A DNA stretch of 64,000 nucleotides, taken from assembly GCA_900104375.1 (NCBI GenBank), contig LT629302.1, forward strand, positions 3,064,001-3,128,000, given 5' to 3'. This document shows, one piece after another, positions 35,593 through 44,227 of the stretch (position 1 is its first letter; each line of letters starts with the position of its first letter). The stretch is from Flavobacteriaceae bacterium MAR_2010_188 (lineage in GTDB: Bacteria; Bacteroidota; Bacteroidia; Flavobacteriales; Flavobacteriaceae). A model generated the notes under the pieces. The model saw only the letters and a program-made list of their open reading frames with translations. It had not been told where the DNA came from and searched no databases. A program made the translations under genes and the position numbers.

Positions 35593-37014
35593 CTAACTCA
35601 ACTTCCAACCTTCACGGTAGTCTCCTTTTACCCAGTCGTTAGCCTTATCGTAATTGGTAACTTTCATATTTGGGCCGTCCCACATAAGTTTACGTCTTCC
35701 AGGGTAATCAAAAGCTCCCCAATCTCCTTCTTTCTTACCATCTTGAACCACTTTGTACTGAAATGATTTAATGGCCAAATTACCCATTAAAACAGCTTCT
35801 GTAAGAGGTCCGGCATAAGAGAAAGGTGATGATGTCACTTTTCCATCCAAAACACCTTCGACCCAGTTAAGTTGATGGTTTTGGTCTTTAATTCTAGGAA
35901 GGGTTGGGGAAGGCAAATTAGCGCTTTCCATTTTCTCTGACGGGAACAACCTTGGGTTTCTACTATAGGTATCGGTCACCATAATTCCTTCGGTACCATG
36001 GAACACGCTTCCGCCGCTCCAATCACCAATCATCTCACCATCTTTTACTTCGTCTGGAATATCTGGCATAATACCACCATCATACCAGTTAAGGTCAACT
36101 TTTCCTTGAGTTGGTGATTCATATTTTAGTCTTACTATTGAAGAAGGAGGACATGCTTCGGCGTAATTTGCTTCAACAAAATCTCCCGCCCAAACTGTAG
36201 TACAGCTTGCCTCAGCTTCGTAAGGATATTTAAGTTTTAAGGTTCTAAACGGAGTTTCCATGATATGGCAACCCATATCTCCTAAACCGCCTGTTCCGAA
36301 ATCCCACCAGCCCCGCCATTTAAATGGCAGGTAAGCGGAATTATATGGTCGCATTTCTGCAGGGCCCAACCAAAGGTCCCAATCCAAACCTTCTGGGATT
36401 GGTTCTCCTTCGGTAATATTTCTTAAACCTTGTGGCCAGACCGGTCTATTGGTCCAACAATCAACTCTTTCAACTTTACCGATCAATCCGGCTTCTATCC
36501 ATTCTTGCGCCTGGCGGATACCATCCGATGAGCTGCCTTGGTTACCCATTTGCGTTACAATTCCTTGTTCTTCCGCAACTCTAGCCATAAGCCTTGCTTC
36601 TGCAATATTGTGGGTAAGTGGTTTTTCTACGTATGCGTGCTTTTTTTCGCGCATAAAAGGCAATGCAATTGTTGCGTGCGTATGGTCTGGTGTTCCTACC
36701 GAAAAAGCATCTATATCTTTTATATGATTATCGAAAAGTTTTCTAAAATCCTTGTATCTCGGTACATTAGGAAGCATTTCGTAAGTGTCTTTTGCTCGTC
36801 TATCATCAACATCTGCAAACGCAACAAATTTAACTCTTCCGGTTGCGTTAAGTTCTCGTACAACACCACCTCCACGGCCGCCAACCCCAATAGAACCTAC
36901 GTATAGGGTATCGCTCGGTGGGATGTGTCGATTACCGCCCAAGACAAAACTCGGAACAATCGAAAATACTGCTGCAGCGCCCGCGGACTGCTTAATAAAT
37001 TTTCTTCTTTTCAT
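35593..37014 (-). CDS. Tat-exported Gfo/Idh/MocA family oxidoreductase
   Basis: A 473-aa NAD(P)-dependent oxidoreductase with a twin-arginine signal at the N-terminus (RRKFIKQSAGAAAVFS, then a hydrophobic stretch and ALGG-like cut region). The Rossmann segment is GSIGVGGRGGG, and the family motif EKPLTHN sits in HAYVEKPLTHN. The C-terminal domain has blocks typical of sugar or cyclitol dehydrogenases. Tat export means the cofactor is bound in the cytoplasm before translocation. The substrate, probably a sugar or glycoside in the periplasm, is not identifiable. No associated sugar genes are adjacent. Confidence 0.92.
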   Translation of the reverse strand: MKRRKFIKQSAGAAAVFSIVPSFVLGGNRHIPPSDTLYVGSIGVGGRGGGVVRELNATGRVKFVAFADVDDRRAKDTYEMLPNVPRYKDFRKLFDNHIKDIDAFSVGTPDHTHATIALPFMREKKHAYVEKPLTHNIAEARLMARVAEEQGIVTQMGNQGSSSDGIRQAQEWIEAGLIGKVERVDCWTNRPVWPQGLRNITEGEPIPEGLDWDLWLGPAEMRPYNSAYLPFKWRGWWDFGTGGLGDMGCHIMETPFRTLKLKYPYEAEASCTTVWAGDFVEANYAEACPPSSIVRLKYESPTQGKVDLNWYDGGIMPDIPDEVKDGEMIGDWSGGSVFHGTEGIMVTDTYSRNPRLFPSEKMESANLPSPTLPRIKDQNHQLNWVEGVLDGKVTSSPFSYAGPLTEAVLMGNLAIKSFQYKVVQDGKKEGDWGAFDYPGRRKLMWDGPNMKVTNYDKANDWVKGDYREGWKLS

Positions 37015-37218
37015 TAGATTATATTTGAAAGTTCAATTTAAGTTGAAAAATAACTAGAAATGAATGAGAGGTTTTCAGGTTGAAGATTCTAAAAAAAGCC
37101 GTCATATATCTAGGTCTATGAAATTACAAAAAAATTAGTATGGAACTAGAAAGTTTTCAGAATTGATAAAATATCACTAAAGCTATCTGTTATAGCAAGG
37201 TTTCCTTCTATTGCACCA

Positions 37219-37226
37219 TACTTTTG
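37219..37226 (+). promoter_or_regulatory. -7 promoter element upstream of the PA0069-type radical SAM gene
   Basis: TACTTTTG matches TAnnTTTG exactly and lies 34 bases before the TTG start codon at 37261. No clear -33 element is seen. It supports 37261 as the start. Confidence 0.45.
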
Positions 37227-37260
37227 TGATTCTAATTAATAAACGCAAATTCGTTTTTGT

Positions 37261-38334
37261 TTGAAACCTGAATCTTACATAAAAGGCAGAGGAGCGCAGA
37301 CAAAGATTGCCAATAGATTCACTTCGCAGTCTCATGAAGTATTGGACGAATTTTTAGAATACTGCAGCAAGGAAGGGGAAGAACCAGATTCTAATAAGAC
37401 CAATTATTTAGAAATTTTCCCAAAAACTATCGTCAATAAAGTTGACAGTCCAGATGTGAGGATGATGTATTCTATGAATGCATATCAAGGTTGTGAGCAT
37501 GGCTGTATTTATTGTTACGCTAGAAATACTCACGAATTTTGGGGCTACGGTCCGGGTTTGGAATTCGAACGCAATATTTTGGTGAAGAAAAACGCTCCAA
37601 ATTTATTGGAAGAAACCATAAAAAAGAAAAGTTGGAAGGCGCACACCATCGTGATGTCCGGGAATACGGATTGCTACCAACCCGCAGAAAAAATCTACGG
37701 AATCACTAGGAAGTGTCTCGAAGTCTTTCTAAAATATCGTCATCCTGTTGGTATTATTACCAAGAACTCTTTAATCTTACGGGATTTGGACCTTTATAAA
37801 AAGTTGGCAGAGGATAATTTAATTCATGTAAATGTCTCGATTACCACCTTATCCGAAGAAACCAGAAGAATCTTAGAGCCTAGAACTGCTACCATTAAAA
37901 AACGTTTGGAAACAGTGAGGACCTTAAGTGAAAACGGAATACCGGTTAATGTTATGTTAGCGCCGATTATTCCCGCAATTAATAGTCATGAAATCCTTGG
38001 GCTCGCTAAGGCGGCTTCCGATTATGGCGCTAGCTCAATTGCGCATACTGTGGTAAGATTGAATGGACCAATCGGTCAAATATTTTCTGATTGGATTAGG
38101 AAGGCCTATCCAGACAGAGCCGAAAAAGTTTTACATCAGATTGAGAGTTGCCACGGCGGAAATTTAAACGATAGCAGAATAGGAAAAAGGATAAAAGGTG
38201 ACGGCGAATTTGCGGATCAGATTCTGCAAATGGTGCAGATGGGGAGGAAATTATACTTTAAGGATAAGGGAATTCCCGAACTTAATTACGATTTGCACGA
38301 AACCTATAAGCAAGGACAGCTCAAGTTATTTTAG
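37261..38334 (+). CDS. Radical SAM protein of the PA0069 / SplB-like family
   Basis: The 357-aa protein starts with the family sequence YIKGRGAQ and has the radical SAM cluster motif CEHGCIYC (in YQGCEHGCIYCYARNTHEFW) near residue 80. Members resemble spore photoproduct lyase in sequence, but this family is found in non-sporulating bacteria and has no established reaction. The start is TTG at 37261; an in-frame stop 21 bases upstream leaves no ATG option. The closest upstream gene is divergent, so it is likely a single-gene unit, with a -7 element at 37219-37226. Confidence 0.85.
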   Translation: MKPESYIKGRGAQTKIANRFTSQSHEVLDEFLEYCSKEGEEPDSNKTNYLEIFPKTIVNKVDSPDVRMMYSMNAYQGCEHGCIYCYARNTHEFWGYGPGLEFERNILVKKNAPNLLEETIKKKSWKAHTIVMSGNTDCYQPAEKIYGITRKCLEVFLKYRHPVGIITKNSLILRDLDLYKKLAEDNLIHVNVSITTLSEETRRILEPRTATIKKRLETVRTLSENGIPVNVMLAPIIPAINSHEILGLAKAASDYGASSIAHTVVRLNGPIGQIFSDWIRKAYPDRAEKVLHQIESCHGGNLNDSRIGKRIKGDGEFADQILQMVQMGRKLYFKDKGIPELNYDLHETYKQGQLKLF

Positions 38335-38399
38335 AGTAAAAATTTTTAACATCGTTATTCCACAAGCAATCTGAATACTAACGATTACTAAAAAGCAAA

Positions 38400-38425
38400 A
38401 ATCCCGCTTTAAAAGCGAGATTCTT
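38400..38425 (+). terminator. Intrinsic terminator after the PA0069-type radical SAM gene
   Basis: AATCCCGCTT (38400-38409) pairs with AAGCGAGATT (38413-38422), with one mismatch, and is followed by CTTTCT. It ends the radical SAM transcript about 66 bases after its stop. Confidence 0.6.
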
Positions 38426-38454
38426 TCTAATCATTAATCATAAGAGTATTTCAA

Positions 38455-38483
38455 TAAAAAAAGTGGGCCCGAACAAACCCACT
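38455..38483 (-). terminator. Intrinsic terminator of the secreted-protein gene
   Basis: Read on the minus strand, AGTGGG and CCCACT (38462-38467 and 38478-38483) form a hairpin that runs into a T-rich tract from 38461 downwards. It ends the gene at 38521-39114. Confidence 0.8.
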
Positions 38484-38520
38484 CTTTAACTAACTAACTA
38501 AAGCTCAGTCAATTTGAAGC

Positions 38521-39114
38521 TTATATTTTCAGTATTTGAGAAAACGTTCTGTTATTAGACGACATTACAACCTTGTAAGTTCCTTTTTCGTTTTCCTTTA
38601 ATCTGTAGATTCTTTCTAAAATTTGATTGTTGGTCAAGGTTTCAGAATAAATCAAATCATAATTACTGGTTCCAGATTTAGCATCGTAATAAACTTTTAC
38701 GTTCATCGGTGATTCATCAAAAGTCAATTTAGAGATAAATAGTAAATTGTCCTTAGATCTTACCACTGGCTTAAAGTATACGTAACTATTGCTTTCTATC
38801 ATTGTTACTGTGTTAGCATCAACTTTAAAAGGAATAACCTTTATTTCAAAGTCTTTTTCTAGCTCAATCGTGTATTTACCTTTAGGAAGATTGGATAGTT
38901 CGAATCCTTTAGAATATGATCCAGTCTCTGTAATGATTTCTTCGTGAATTATGGTGCCTGCATTGTTCTTGATGAATAATTTCTGGCCAGGTTTAACATC
39001 ATTAAATGTGATTACTGTGTTGCTTTCAGAACCTGTGATAGGGGCGTTGGCAAATCCTGCAATAGTTGTTAGCGTAAGGCCGGCAACTAAAATGTTTTTG
39101 AATAATTTTTTCAT
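38521..39114 (-). CDS. Secreted protein of unknown function
   Basis: A 197-aa exported protein with a clear signal peptide (residues ~1-23, MKKLFKNILVAGLTL ... GFANA). The mature part is predicted beta-rich, with blocks such as KPGQKLFIKNNAG and ELSNLPKGKYTIELE that look like an immunoglobulin-like or carboxypeptidase-regulatory-like fold. No catalytic residues, Cys or lipobox were seen. A similar style of small secreted protein occurs often in flavobacteria. It is divergent from the AraC gene at 39324. Confidence 0.8.
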   Translation of the reverse strand: MKKLFKNILVAGLTLTTIAGFANAPITGSESNTVITFNDVKPGQKLFIKNNAGTIIHEEIITETGSYSKGFELSNLPKGKYTIELEKDFEIKVIPFKVDANTVTMIESNSYVYFKPVVRSKDNLLFISKLTFDESPMNVKVYYDAKSGTSNYDLIYSETLTNNQILERIYRLKENEKGTYKVVMSSNNRTFSQILKI

Positions 39115-39141
39115 GGTATAAGTATTTAACGTTCAACGGTA

Positions 39142-39149
39142 CAAACATA
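39142..39149 (-). promoter_or_regulatory. -7 promoter element of the secreted-protein gene
   Basis: On the minus strand this reads TATGTTTG, an exact TAnnTTTG match, 28 bases before the start codon at 39114. No -33 TTG is seen at the usual spacing. Confidence 0.45.
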
Positions 39150-39290
39150 CCACCGATGTAGTGAAATAAAAACATCCCGTTTATCATGTTTGTATAGTAA
39201 ATTAACAGGGTGAAATTCATAAGGCTAAATGAGGGTTAATATAGCATAGAATAATGATAATTGTATATACATTTATCAAGCTCTGTGTCA

Positions 39291-39298
39291 TATCTTTG
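39291..39298 (+). promoter_or_regulatory. -7 promoter element of the second AraC regulator gene
   Basis: TATCTTTG matches TAnnTTTG and lies 26 bases before the ATG at 39324. The nearest TTG (39261-39263) is too far upstream to be a good -33 element. Confidence 0.45.
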
Positions 39299-39323
39299 CA
39301 TAGCAAAGAGTAACGGATTTATC

Positions 39324-40208
39324 ATGAAACCTACATTAGAAAAAATCAGCCCCGATTTTGGTAGTTCTTTATTAGTAAAGCAACATACCAAGAAAAGAAA
39401 AAACCAGAGAGCGTTCTGGCATTTTCACCCCGAACTAGAATTGGTCTACGTTAACAAGGGAATGGGAAAAAGACATATAGGAAACCATTTGGCTTATTTC
39501 AACAACAGTCAATTAATATTGATTGGCGAAAATCTGCCGCACAATGGTTTTGCAGACAGACTTACCGAAAGAGGCACGGAAACGATTGTACAGTTTAAAT
39601 CGGACTTTTTAGGAAAGGCATTCTTTGAGATGCCAGAAATGTTAGAGATTAAAAAACTGTTCGATAAGGCCAAAAAGGGAATCTTATATAAGCCACGTAC
39701 AAAGCAGCTTCTAGGAAATAGGATTGAAGGACTTACTGAACTTAAAGGAGTAGCGAGAATAACCGAGCTATTGGATATTCTTCAAGTTTTGGCAGAAACA
39801 GACGATTATACCTTATTAAATGTAGATGGTTTTGCTTTTGAAACCAATCAACAAGACAGTAATAGAATCGATACCGTTTTCAACTACGTTAATCAAAACT
39901 TTAAGGAGCATATCAGTTTAGATGCCATTGCCGAAGAGGTAAGTATGACGGTCCCTGCATTTTGCAGATACTTCAAAAAATCGACCGGAAAGACCTTTAC
40001 CCAGTTGGTAAATGAATATAGAGTGGTGCACGCTACCAAATTATTGTCAGAAACAGAGAACAGCGTTACCGATGTGTGTTATGCGTGCGGTTTTAATAAC
40101 TTCTCTCATTTTAATAAAATCTTTAAGGAATTAACCGGGAAGAGCGCCTCTAAATATAGAAACGAAATCAAGAACTTGGTGAATCAGCCAGCCGTGGTAA
40201 GAGGTTAG
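39324..40208 (+). CDS. AraC family transcriptional regulator
   Basis: A 294-aa regulator with an N-terminal cupin fold (residues ~1-165; the block FWHFHPELELVYV carries the His residues of the fold) and two C-terminal helix-turn-helix motifs (ISLDAIAEEVSMTVPAFCRYF and SVTDVCYACGFNNFSHFNKIF). It is probably a sensor of a small molecule, with the sensing domain resembling sugar-responsive family members. I chose ATG 39324 because a -7 element lies just before it; the longer frame from 39261 would include the promoter. The target genes are unknown. It is divergent from the secreted-protein gene and convergent with the HD-domain gene, one base away. Confidence 0.88.
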   Translation: MKPTLEKISPDFGSSLLVKQHTKKRKNQRAFWHFHPELELVYVNKGMGKRHIGNHLAYFNNSQLILIGENLPHNGFADRLTERGTETIVQFKSDFLGKAFFEMPEMLEIKKLFDKAKKGILYKPRTKQLLGNRIEGLTELKGVARITELLDILQVLAETDDYTLLNVDGFAFETNQQDSNRIDTVFNYVNQNFKEHISLDAIAEEVSMTVPAFCRYFKKSTGKTFTQLVNEYRVVHATKLLSETENSVTDVCYACGFNNFSHFNKIFKELTGKSASKYRNEIKNLVNQPAVVRG

Positions 40209-40209
40209 C

Positions 40210-40872
40210 TTATTTTTTCCCCTCCCATTCGGCATAAAATTGCTTTAGAAAATTTTCCATATAACGGTGTCTTTCCTTTGCGATTTTTCTACCGCTCTCG
40301 GTATTCATCTGGTCCTTAAGTAAAAGTAGCTTTTCATAAAAATGATTGATTGTTGGCGCAGAAGATTTTTTATACGCTTCTTTGTCCAGGTCAAGATTAG
40401 GCTTTATTTGTGGGTCGTAAAGCTTTCTATTTTTAAAACCTCCGTAATTAAATGCCCGAGCAATACCGATGGCTCCTAGTGCATCTAATCTATCCGCGTC
40501 TTGCACAACTTGAAGCTCGTTTGATTTAATCTTGTTTGGGTTGTCTAAACTTTTGCTGAAGGAAATATTCTCGATTATATCGATGACACTTTCGATATCC
40601 GCACTATCTACATTAATTGTGTAGAGAAACTTCCTAGCGATTTTAGGTCCTACGGTTTCATCACCGTCATGAAATTTACTGTCAGCAATATCATGGAGCA
40701 GCGCTCCTAAACAAACCACAAAGGCATCAACCTTTTCGGTTTTTGAAATATGTAGTGCGTTTTTGTAGACACGTTCTACATGAAACCAATCGTGCCCACC
40801 TTCGGCAGAATGCAAACTTTCCTTAACAAATTCTATGGTTTGATTTATCTGCTCGAGTTGACTTTTATCCAC
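40210..40872 (-). CDS. HD domain phosphohydrolase
   Basis: A 220-aa metal-dependent phosphohydrolase with the HD signature: HDWFHVERVY near residue 23, ALLHDIADSKF around residue 55 with the His-Asp pair, and QDADRLDALGAIGIAR near residue 123 with a further Asp. Such proteins hydrolyse nucleotides or nucleotide-like phosphates; many are annotated as uncharacterised. The C-terminal half is helical. It begins 12 bases after the acyl-ACP desaturase gene and could be co-transcribed with it. Confidence 0.85.
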   Translation of the reverse strand: MDKSQLEQINQTIEFVKESLHSAEGGHDWFHVERVYKNALHISKTEKVDAFVVCLGALLHDIADSKFHDGDETVGPKIARKFLYTINVDSADIESVIDIIENISFSKSLDNPNKIKSNELQVVQDADRLDALGAIGIARAFNYGGFKNRKLYDPQIKPNLDLDKEAYKKSSAPTINHFYEKLLLLKDQMNTESGRKIAKERHRYMENFLKQFYAEWEGKK

Positions 40873-40884
40873 AGAACTATCTAA

Positions 40885-41874
40885 TTATTTAAGAACTGCT
40901 GGCTCTACCCATTTAAATTGAAAAGAATTATTTGGAATTGAAACCCTATCGGCCAGTCTTAGAAGTCTAGATGGAAGATTCATTACGTAATCTCTGGCTT
41001 TTTCAGCTTCATCTGAAAGATTTTCTAAGTTGCCAATATCCCAACGCTCAATCAGTTTTTCAAGAATTTCTACATAATCCCTACTGGTATAGACACCAAT
41101 ACGTTGTGCAGTATTAGAAAATTCTACAAAGGCAGTGCTGATTTTTTCACCGGACTCCCGAAGAAAATGTGCAGGCATGGTGATTTTCTGCTTCATCATA
41201 TAATGAAAAGCCATCATCATTTGATTAGGGTCTACAGCAAAAATACGCTCAACAAATTCTGAATAAGCGTGATGGTGTCTCATCTCATCTCCAGAAATAA
41301 TCTTGCACATTTTAGATAATTGCTTGTTGCCTTTGTCCTTGGCCAGTTTTGCAACCCGGTTATGTGAAATATAAGTCGCTAGTTCTTGAAATGAGGTATA
41401 AACGAAGTTTTTATAAGGATCTCTGTCGGTACCAATATCAAAACCATCCGAAATTAAATATTGGGTAGTTTTTTCTATTTCACGCATGTTAACACGGCCT
41501 GAGAGGTAAAGATATTTATTTAGAACATCTCCATGACGGTTTTCTTCTGCCGTCCAATGTCTCACCCATTTGGCCCAAGGATTTCTTTCTACTTGGCCAA
41601 CTCCTTCAACATCCATTAACCACGACTCATAAGTTGGTAATGCTTCTTCGGTAATCATATCGCCGACTAATACTACCCAGAAATCATAAGGAAGTTCCTT
41701 GCTTAATTCTCTAATTTCAGTGACTTCATCAAAGAAGTTGTCATTTTCAGAATTAGGAAGAAAATCGGTCGGTTGCCAAATCTTTTCAACCGGAATTAAA
41801 TATTTTTCGATGAGTGATTCAACGTCCCCTTCTAGGTATTTCATCACTTCTAGTCTTTTGTTTTTTAAGGACAT
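40885..41874 (-). CDS. Acyl-ACP desaturase (soluble diiron type)
   Basis: A 329-aa soluble stearoyl-ACP desaturase-like enzyme that should introduce a cis double bond into acyl-ACP, helping adjust membrane fluidity. The two diiron motifs are EENRHG (in TAEENRHGDVLNKYL) and DEMRHH (in ISGDEMRHHHAYSEF), giving the E-x2-H pairs. It needs O2 and reduced ferredoxin. It is followed on the same strand by the HD gene and preceded, 10 bases away, by a PlsC-type acyltransferase gene, an apparent lipid operon. Confidence 0.92.
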   Translation of the reverse strand: MSLKNKRLEVMKYLEGDVESLIEKYLIPVEKIWQPTDFLPNSENDNFFDEVTEIRELSKELPYDFWVVLVGDMITEEALPTYESWLMDVEGVGQVERNPWAKWVRHWTAEENRHGDVLNKYLYLSGRVNMREIEKTTQYLISDGFDIGTDRDPYKNFVYTSFQELATYISHNRVAKLAKDKGNKQLSKMCKIISGDEMRHHHAYSEFVERIFAVDPNQMMMAFHYMMKQKITMPAHFLRESGEKISTAFVEFSNTAQRIGVYTSRDYVEILEKLIERWDIGNLENLSDEAEKARDYVMNLPSRLLRLADRVSIPNNSFQFKWVEPAVLK

Positions 41875-41884
41875 AAAATTTTAT

Positions 41885-42622
41885 TTATGGACTGATATCA
41901 GAGATGATGGTGTGCTCTATATCCCTTATCAAGGCCTCATGGTCTGTAAAGTTAGCCAAAATTATGGGTCGATGAACTTTAAATTTCATATGATTGCCGA
42001 TTCCCATAGGAAATTTACCATATCTTAACATTTTCCAAGAATTGTTCACCGTAATCGGTACTACCAGTGCAGAAGGTATTTTTTTAAACATGGTAATGAC
42101 CCCTCTAGTTTGAAACGGTTTAGGAATCCCATCCTTACTTCTAGTGCCTTCAGGAAATATTACCGCAGCCCGATTTGTTTCTTCGATATATTCTGAAAAC
42201 CTGATGATTTCATTAATGGACTGTCTCGGGTTTTTACGATCAATCAAAGCCGAACCACCATGCCTTAAATTATAGGAAACACTGGGTATTCCGTGACCCA
42301 ATTCTTTCTTGCTCACAAACTTTACATGATGTTTTCTCATAAACCACATAATGGGCGAGATATCGTACATGCTCTGATGGTTAGAAACAATTATCAGTGG
42401 CTGTTCGGTGCTGATGTTGTATGGATTATCGAACGTGAATCGCGTTCCTAAAAGATGAAGGCAACGAACTAGAGAAAACTGTAATGCATTCACGATTTTT
42501 TGGTGTGCATGATAACCGAACACATTAAAGACAAACCATTGTATAGGATGAAAAATAAGCAAGGTCAACCCAAAGAAGATAAAATAGATAATAGTAAGAG
42601 GGTAGGCCAATAATTTTCGCAT
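41885..42622 (-). CDS. plsC: 1-acyl-sn-glycerol-3-phosphate acyltransferase, PlsC family
   Basis: A ~245-aa membrane-bound acyltransferase that makes phosphatidic acid from lysophosphatidic acid. The catalytic H-x4-D motif is NHQSMYDISP, and the second block is FPEGTRSKDG. Two N-terminal hydrophobic segments anchor it. The frame extends to GTG 42670, but I prefer ATG 42622 (MRKLLAYPL), because the longer start lies within 10 bases of the terminator of the upstream bacilliredoxin gene and the extra residues do not fit the family. It sits next to the acyl-ACP desaturase gene. Confidence 0.9.
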   Translation of the reverse strand: MRKLLAYPLTIIYFIFFGLTLLIFHPIQWFVFNVFGYHAHQKIVNALQFSLVRCLHLLGTRFTFDNPYNISTEQPLIIVSNHQSMYDISPIMWFMRKHHVKFVSKKELGHGIPSVSYNLRHGGSALIDRKNPRQSINEIIRFSEYIEETNRAAVIFPEGTRSKDGIPKPFQTRGVITMFKKIPSALVVPITVNNSWKMLRYGKFPMGIGNHMKFKVHRPIILANFTDHEALIRDIEHTIISDISP

Positions 42623-42670
42623 GCCAGCAGCTGTCAGTTTTTCAAAATTAATCCAATGATTATTATGCAC

Positions 42671-42695
42671 AAAAAAACCACGAAAAAATCGTGGT
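42671..42695 (-). terminator. Intrinsic terminator after the bacilliredoxin gene
   Basis: ACCACGA (42677-42683) pairs with TCGTGGT (42689-42695) around a five-base loop. On the minus strand the hairpin is followed by a run of T. It separates the bacilliredoxin gene from the plsC-desaturase-HD unit. Confidence 0.85.
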
Positions 42696-42723
42696 CTTTT
42701 ATAATATTGTGCTTGAATTTATC

Positions 42724-43134
42724 TTAGCAATGTTCGTTGTAAGCATCACGAAGGTTTTCTGCAATCATTTCAGCAGGACGGCCTTCAATATGGTGACGCT
42801 CGATCATATGAACTAGCTCGCCATCCTTAAAAAGAGCCATACTTGGGGAACTTGGAGGAAAAGGAACCATAAATGATCTTGCTCTATCGGTAGCATCTTT
42901 ATCAACTCCTGCGAAAACAGTAACCAAATTATCTGGTGTTTTTGCATTTTGCAAGCTCATTCTAGCTCCCGGTCTTGCGTTAGCCGCGGCGCATCCACAA
43001 ACAGAATTTACTACGACTAGGGTAGTCCCTTCTTTTTCTATTGCTGACTCGACTTCTTCAACAGTGTGCAATTCTTCAAAGCCTACATTGGTAAGGTCTT
43101 CGCGCATTGGTTTAACTAATTCTGCTGGGTACAT
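42724..43134 (-). CDS. Bacilliredoxin, BrxA/BrxB family
   Basis: The 136-aa cytoplasmic thioredoxin-fold protein has the BrxA/BrxB active site CGCAAANARP (in VNSVCGCAAANARPG), where two Cys flank Gly. In Firmicutes, bacilliredoxins remove bacillithiol from mixed disulfides during oxidative stress; several Bacteroidota also make bacillithiol. Another typical block is VTVFAGVDKDATDRARSF. It is a single-gene unit on the minus strand, closed by the terminator at 42671-42695 and divergent from the TerB/DnaJ gene. Confidence 0.9.
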   Translation of the reverse strand: MYPAELVKPMREDLTNVGFEELHTVEEVESAIEKEGTTLVVVNSVCGCAAANARPGARMSLQNAKTPDNLVTVFAGVDKDATDRARSFMVPFPPSSPSMALFKDGELVHMIERHHIEGRPAEMIAENLRDAYNEHC

Positions 43135-43253
43135 ATATTTAAGTTTTAACGATTAATAATTGTTTTACGAAGGTACGGAAAAATAGTGTCTTAAGAGAGA
43201 TTACAGTGCAACAACCGTTTTTTTAAAGCACTCATTTTCGTAACTATATCGAT

Positions 43254-43282
43254 TTTGGATAGTCTAACAAATGGTATCTTTG
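43254..43282 (+). promoter_or_regulatory. Bacteroidota promoter of the TerB/DnaJ gene
   Basis: A -33 TTTG (43254-43257), a 17-base spacer and a -7 TATCTTTG (43275-43282) fit the Bacteroidota housekeeping promoter. It is 26 bases upstream of the start codon at 43309. Confidence 0.65.
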
Positions 43283-43308
43283 GTCTTAACTATTTATAAA
43301 AACTTACA

Positions 43309-44082
43309 ATGAATTTTTCAAAATGGGTAGGAGCATCTATTGGTTGGTCGGTTGGCGGACCCATAGGCGCAATTATTGGTCTGGCAATAGGGAGCATTAT
43401 CGATGCAGTTGCAGGTGATGCAGGATTTTTATTAGGTGAAGGAGAGAAAAATAGACCTCGACCTAAAACCACCTATACTCAAAGTCAAGAGCGACCAAGG
43501 ACGAATTCTGGGGATTTTGAAGTCAGTTTGCTGATATTAGCGTCCATTGTGCTAAAGGCAGATGAACGGCAAGATTCAAGAGAACTAGATTTTGTACGCC
43601 AACAGTTCAAAGGAATGTACGGTGCAGAAAGGGCAAACCATGCGTTTAAATTGTTCAAAGAAATAAGCAAGCAACAGATTTCTACTAGAGCCGTCTGCTT
43701 ACAGATTAGGCAGATGATGGATCATCCCGCCAGGCTTCAACTTTTACATTTTCTATTCGGGATTGCTAAGGCAGATAACATCGTTACGGATAGGGAAGTA
43801 ACCCAAATCTTTACGATTTCTGGATATTTGGGAATAAGCAATCGCGATTTCAACAGTATAAAAGCGATGTTCTATAATAGTCGGGACAATGCTTATAAAA
43901 TCCTCGAAATAGACAAATCCGCAAGTGTAGACGAGATTAAGGCGGCATATCGTAAAATGGTTAAAAAATACCATCCCGATAAAGTGATGCACTTAGGCAA
44001 AGAACACCAGCAAGGAGCAGAAGAGAAATTTAGACAGGTACAACAGGCTTACGAACAATTGCAAAAGGAAAGGCGATTTTAA
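43309..44082 (+). CDS. TerB-like and DnaJ domain protein
   Basis: A 257-aa protein with a Gly-rich N-terminal hydrophobic segment (residues ~4-45), likely a membrane association region, then a TerB-like helical domain (~60-165) and a C-terminal J domain (~193-257) with the HPD motif in KKYHPDKV. The layout matches DjlA-like co-chaperones, which stimulate DnaK at the membrane. The N-terminus is richer in Gly than a normal transmembrane helix. A good promoter lies just upstream (43254-43282). Specific client proteins are unknown. Confidence 0.88.
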   Translation: MNFSKWVGASIGWSVGGPIGAIIGLAIGSIIDAVAGDAGFLLGEGEKNRPRPKTTYTQSQERPRTNSGDFEVSLLILASIVLKADERQDSRELDFVRQQFKGMYGAERANHAFKLFKEISKQQISTRAVCLQIRQMMDHPARLQLLHFLFGIAKADNIVTDREVTQIFTISGYLGISNRDFNSIKAMFYNSRDNAYKILEIDKSASVDEIKAAYRKMVKKYHPDKVMHLGKEHQQGAEEKFRQVQQAYEQLQKERRF

Positions 44083-44227
44083 ATTCCTATAAAGACATAA
44101 ATTTTTTCACGCCCATATCTCAAGAGATTTGCGCAACTTCAAATTCCAAAGATTACAATCCTAAAAATAATTTTAATTGTTTGGGAGACCTTTTTAGAAT
44201 TTTGCCATTAATAAGTAAAGACGTTTT

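Noticed and set aside
36538-36906. A 122-residue plus-strand frame antisense to the Gfo/Idh/MocA gene
   Set aside because: It lies entirely inside the oxidoreductase coding region and shows no domain.
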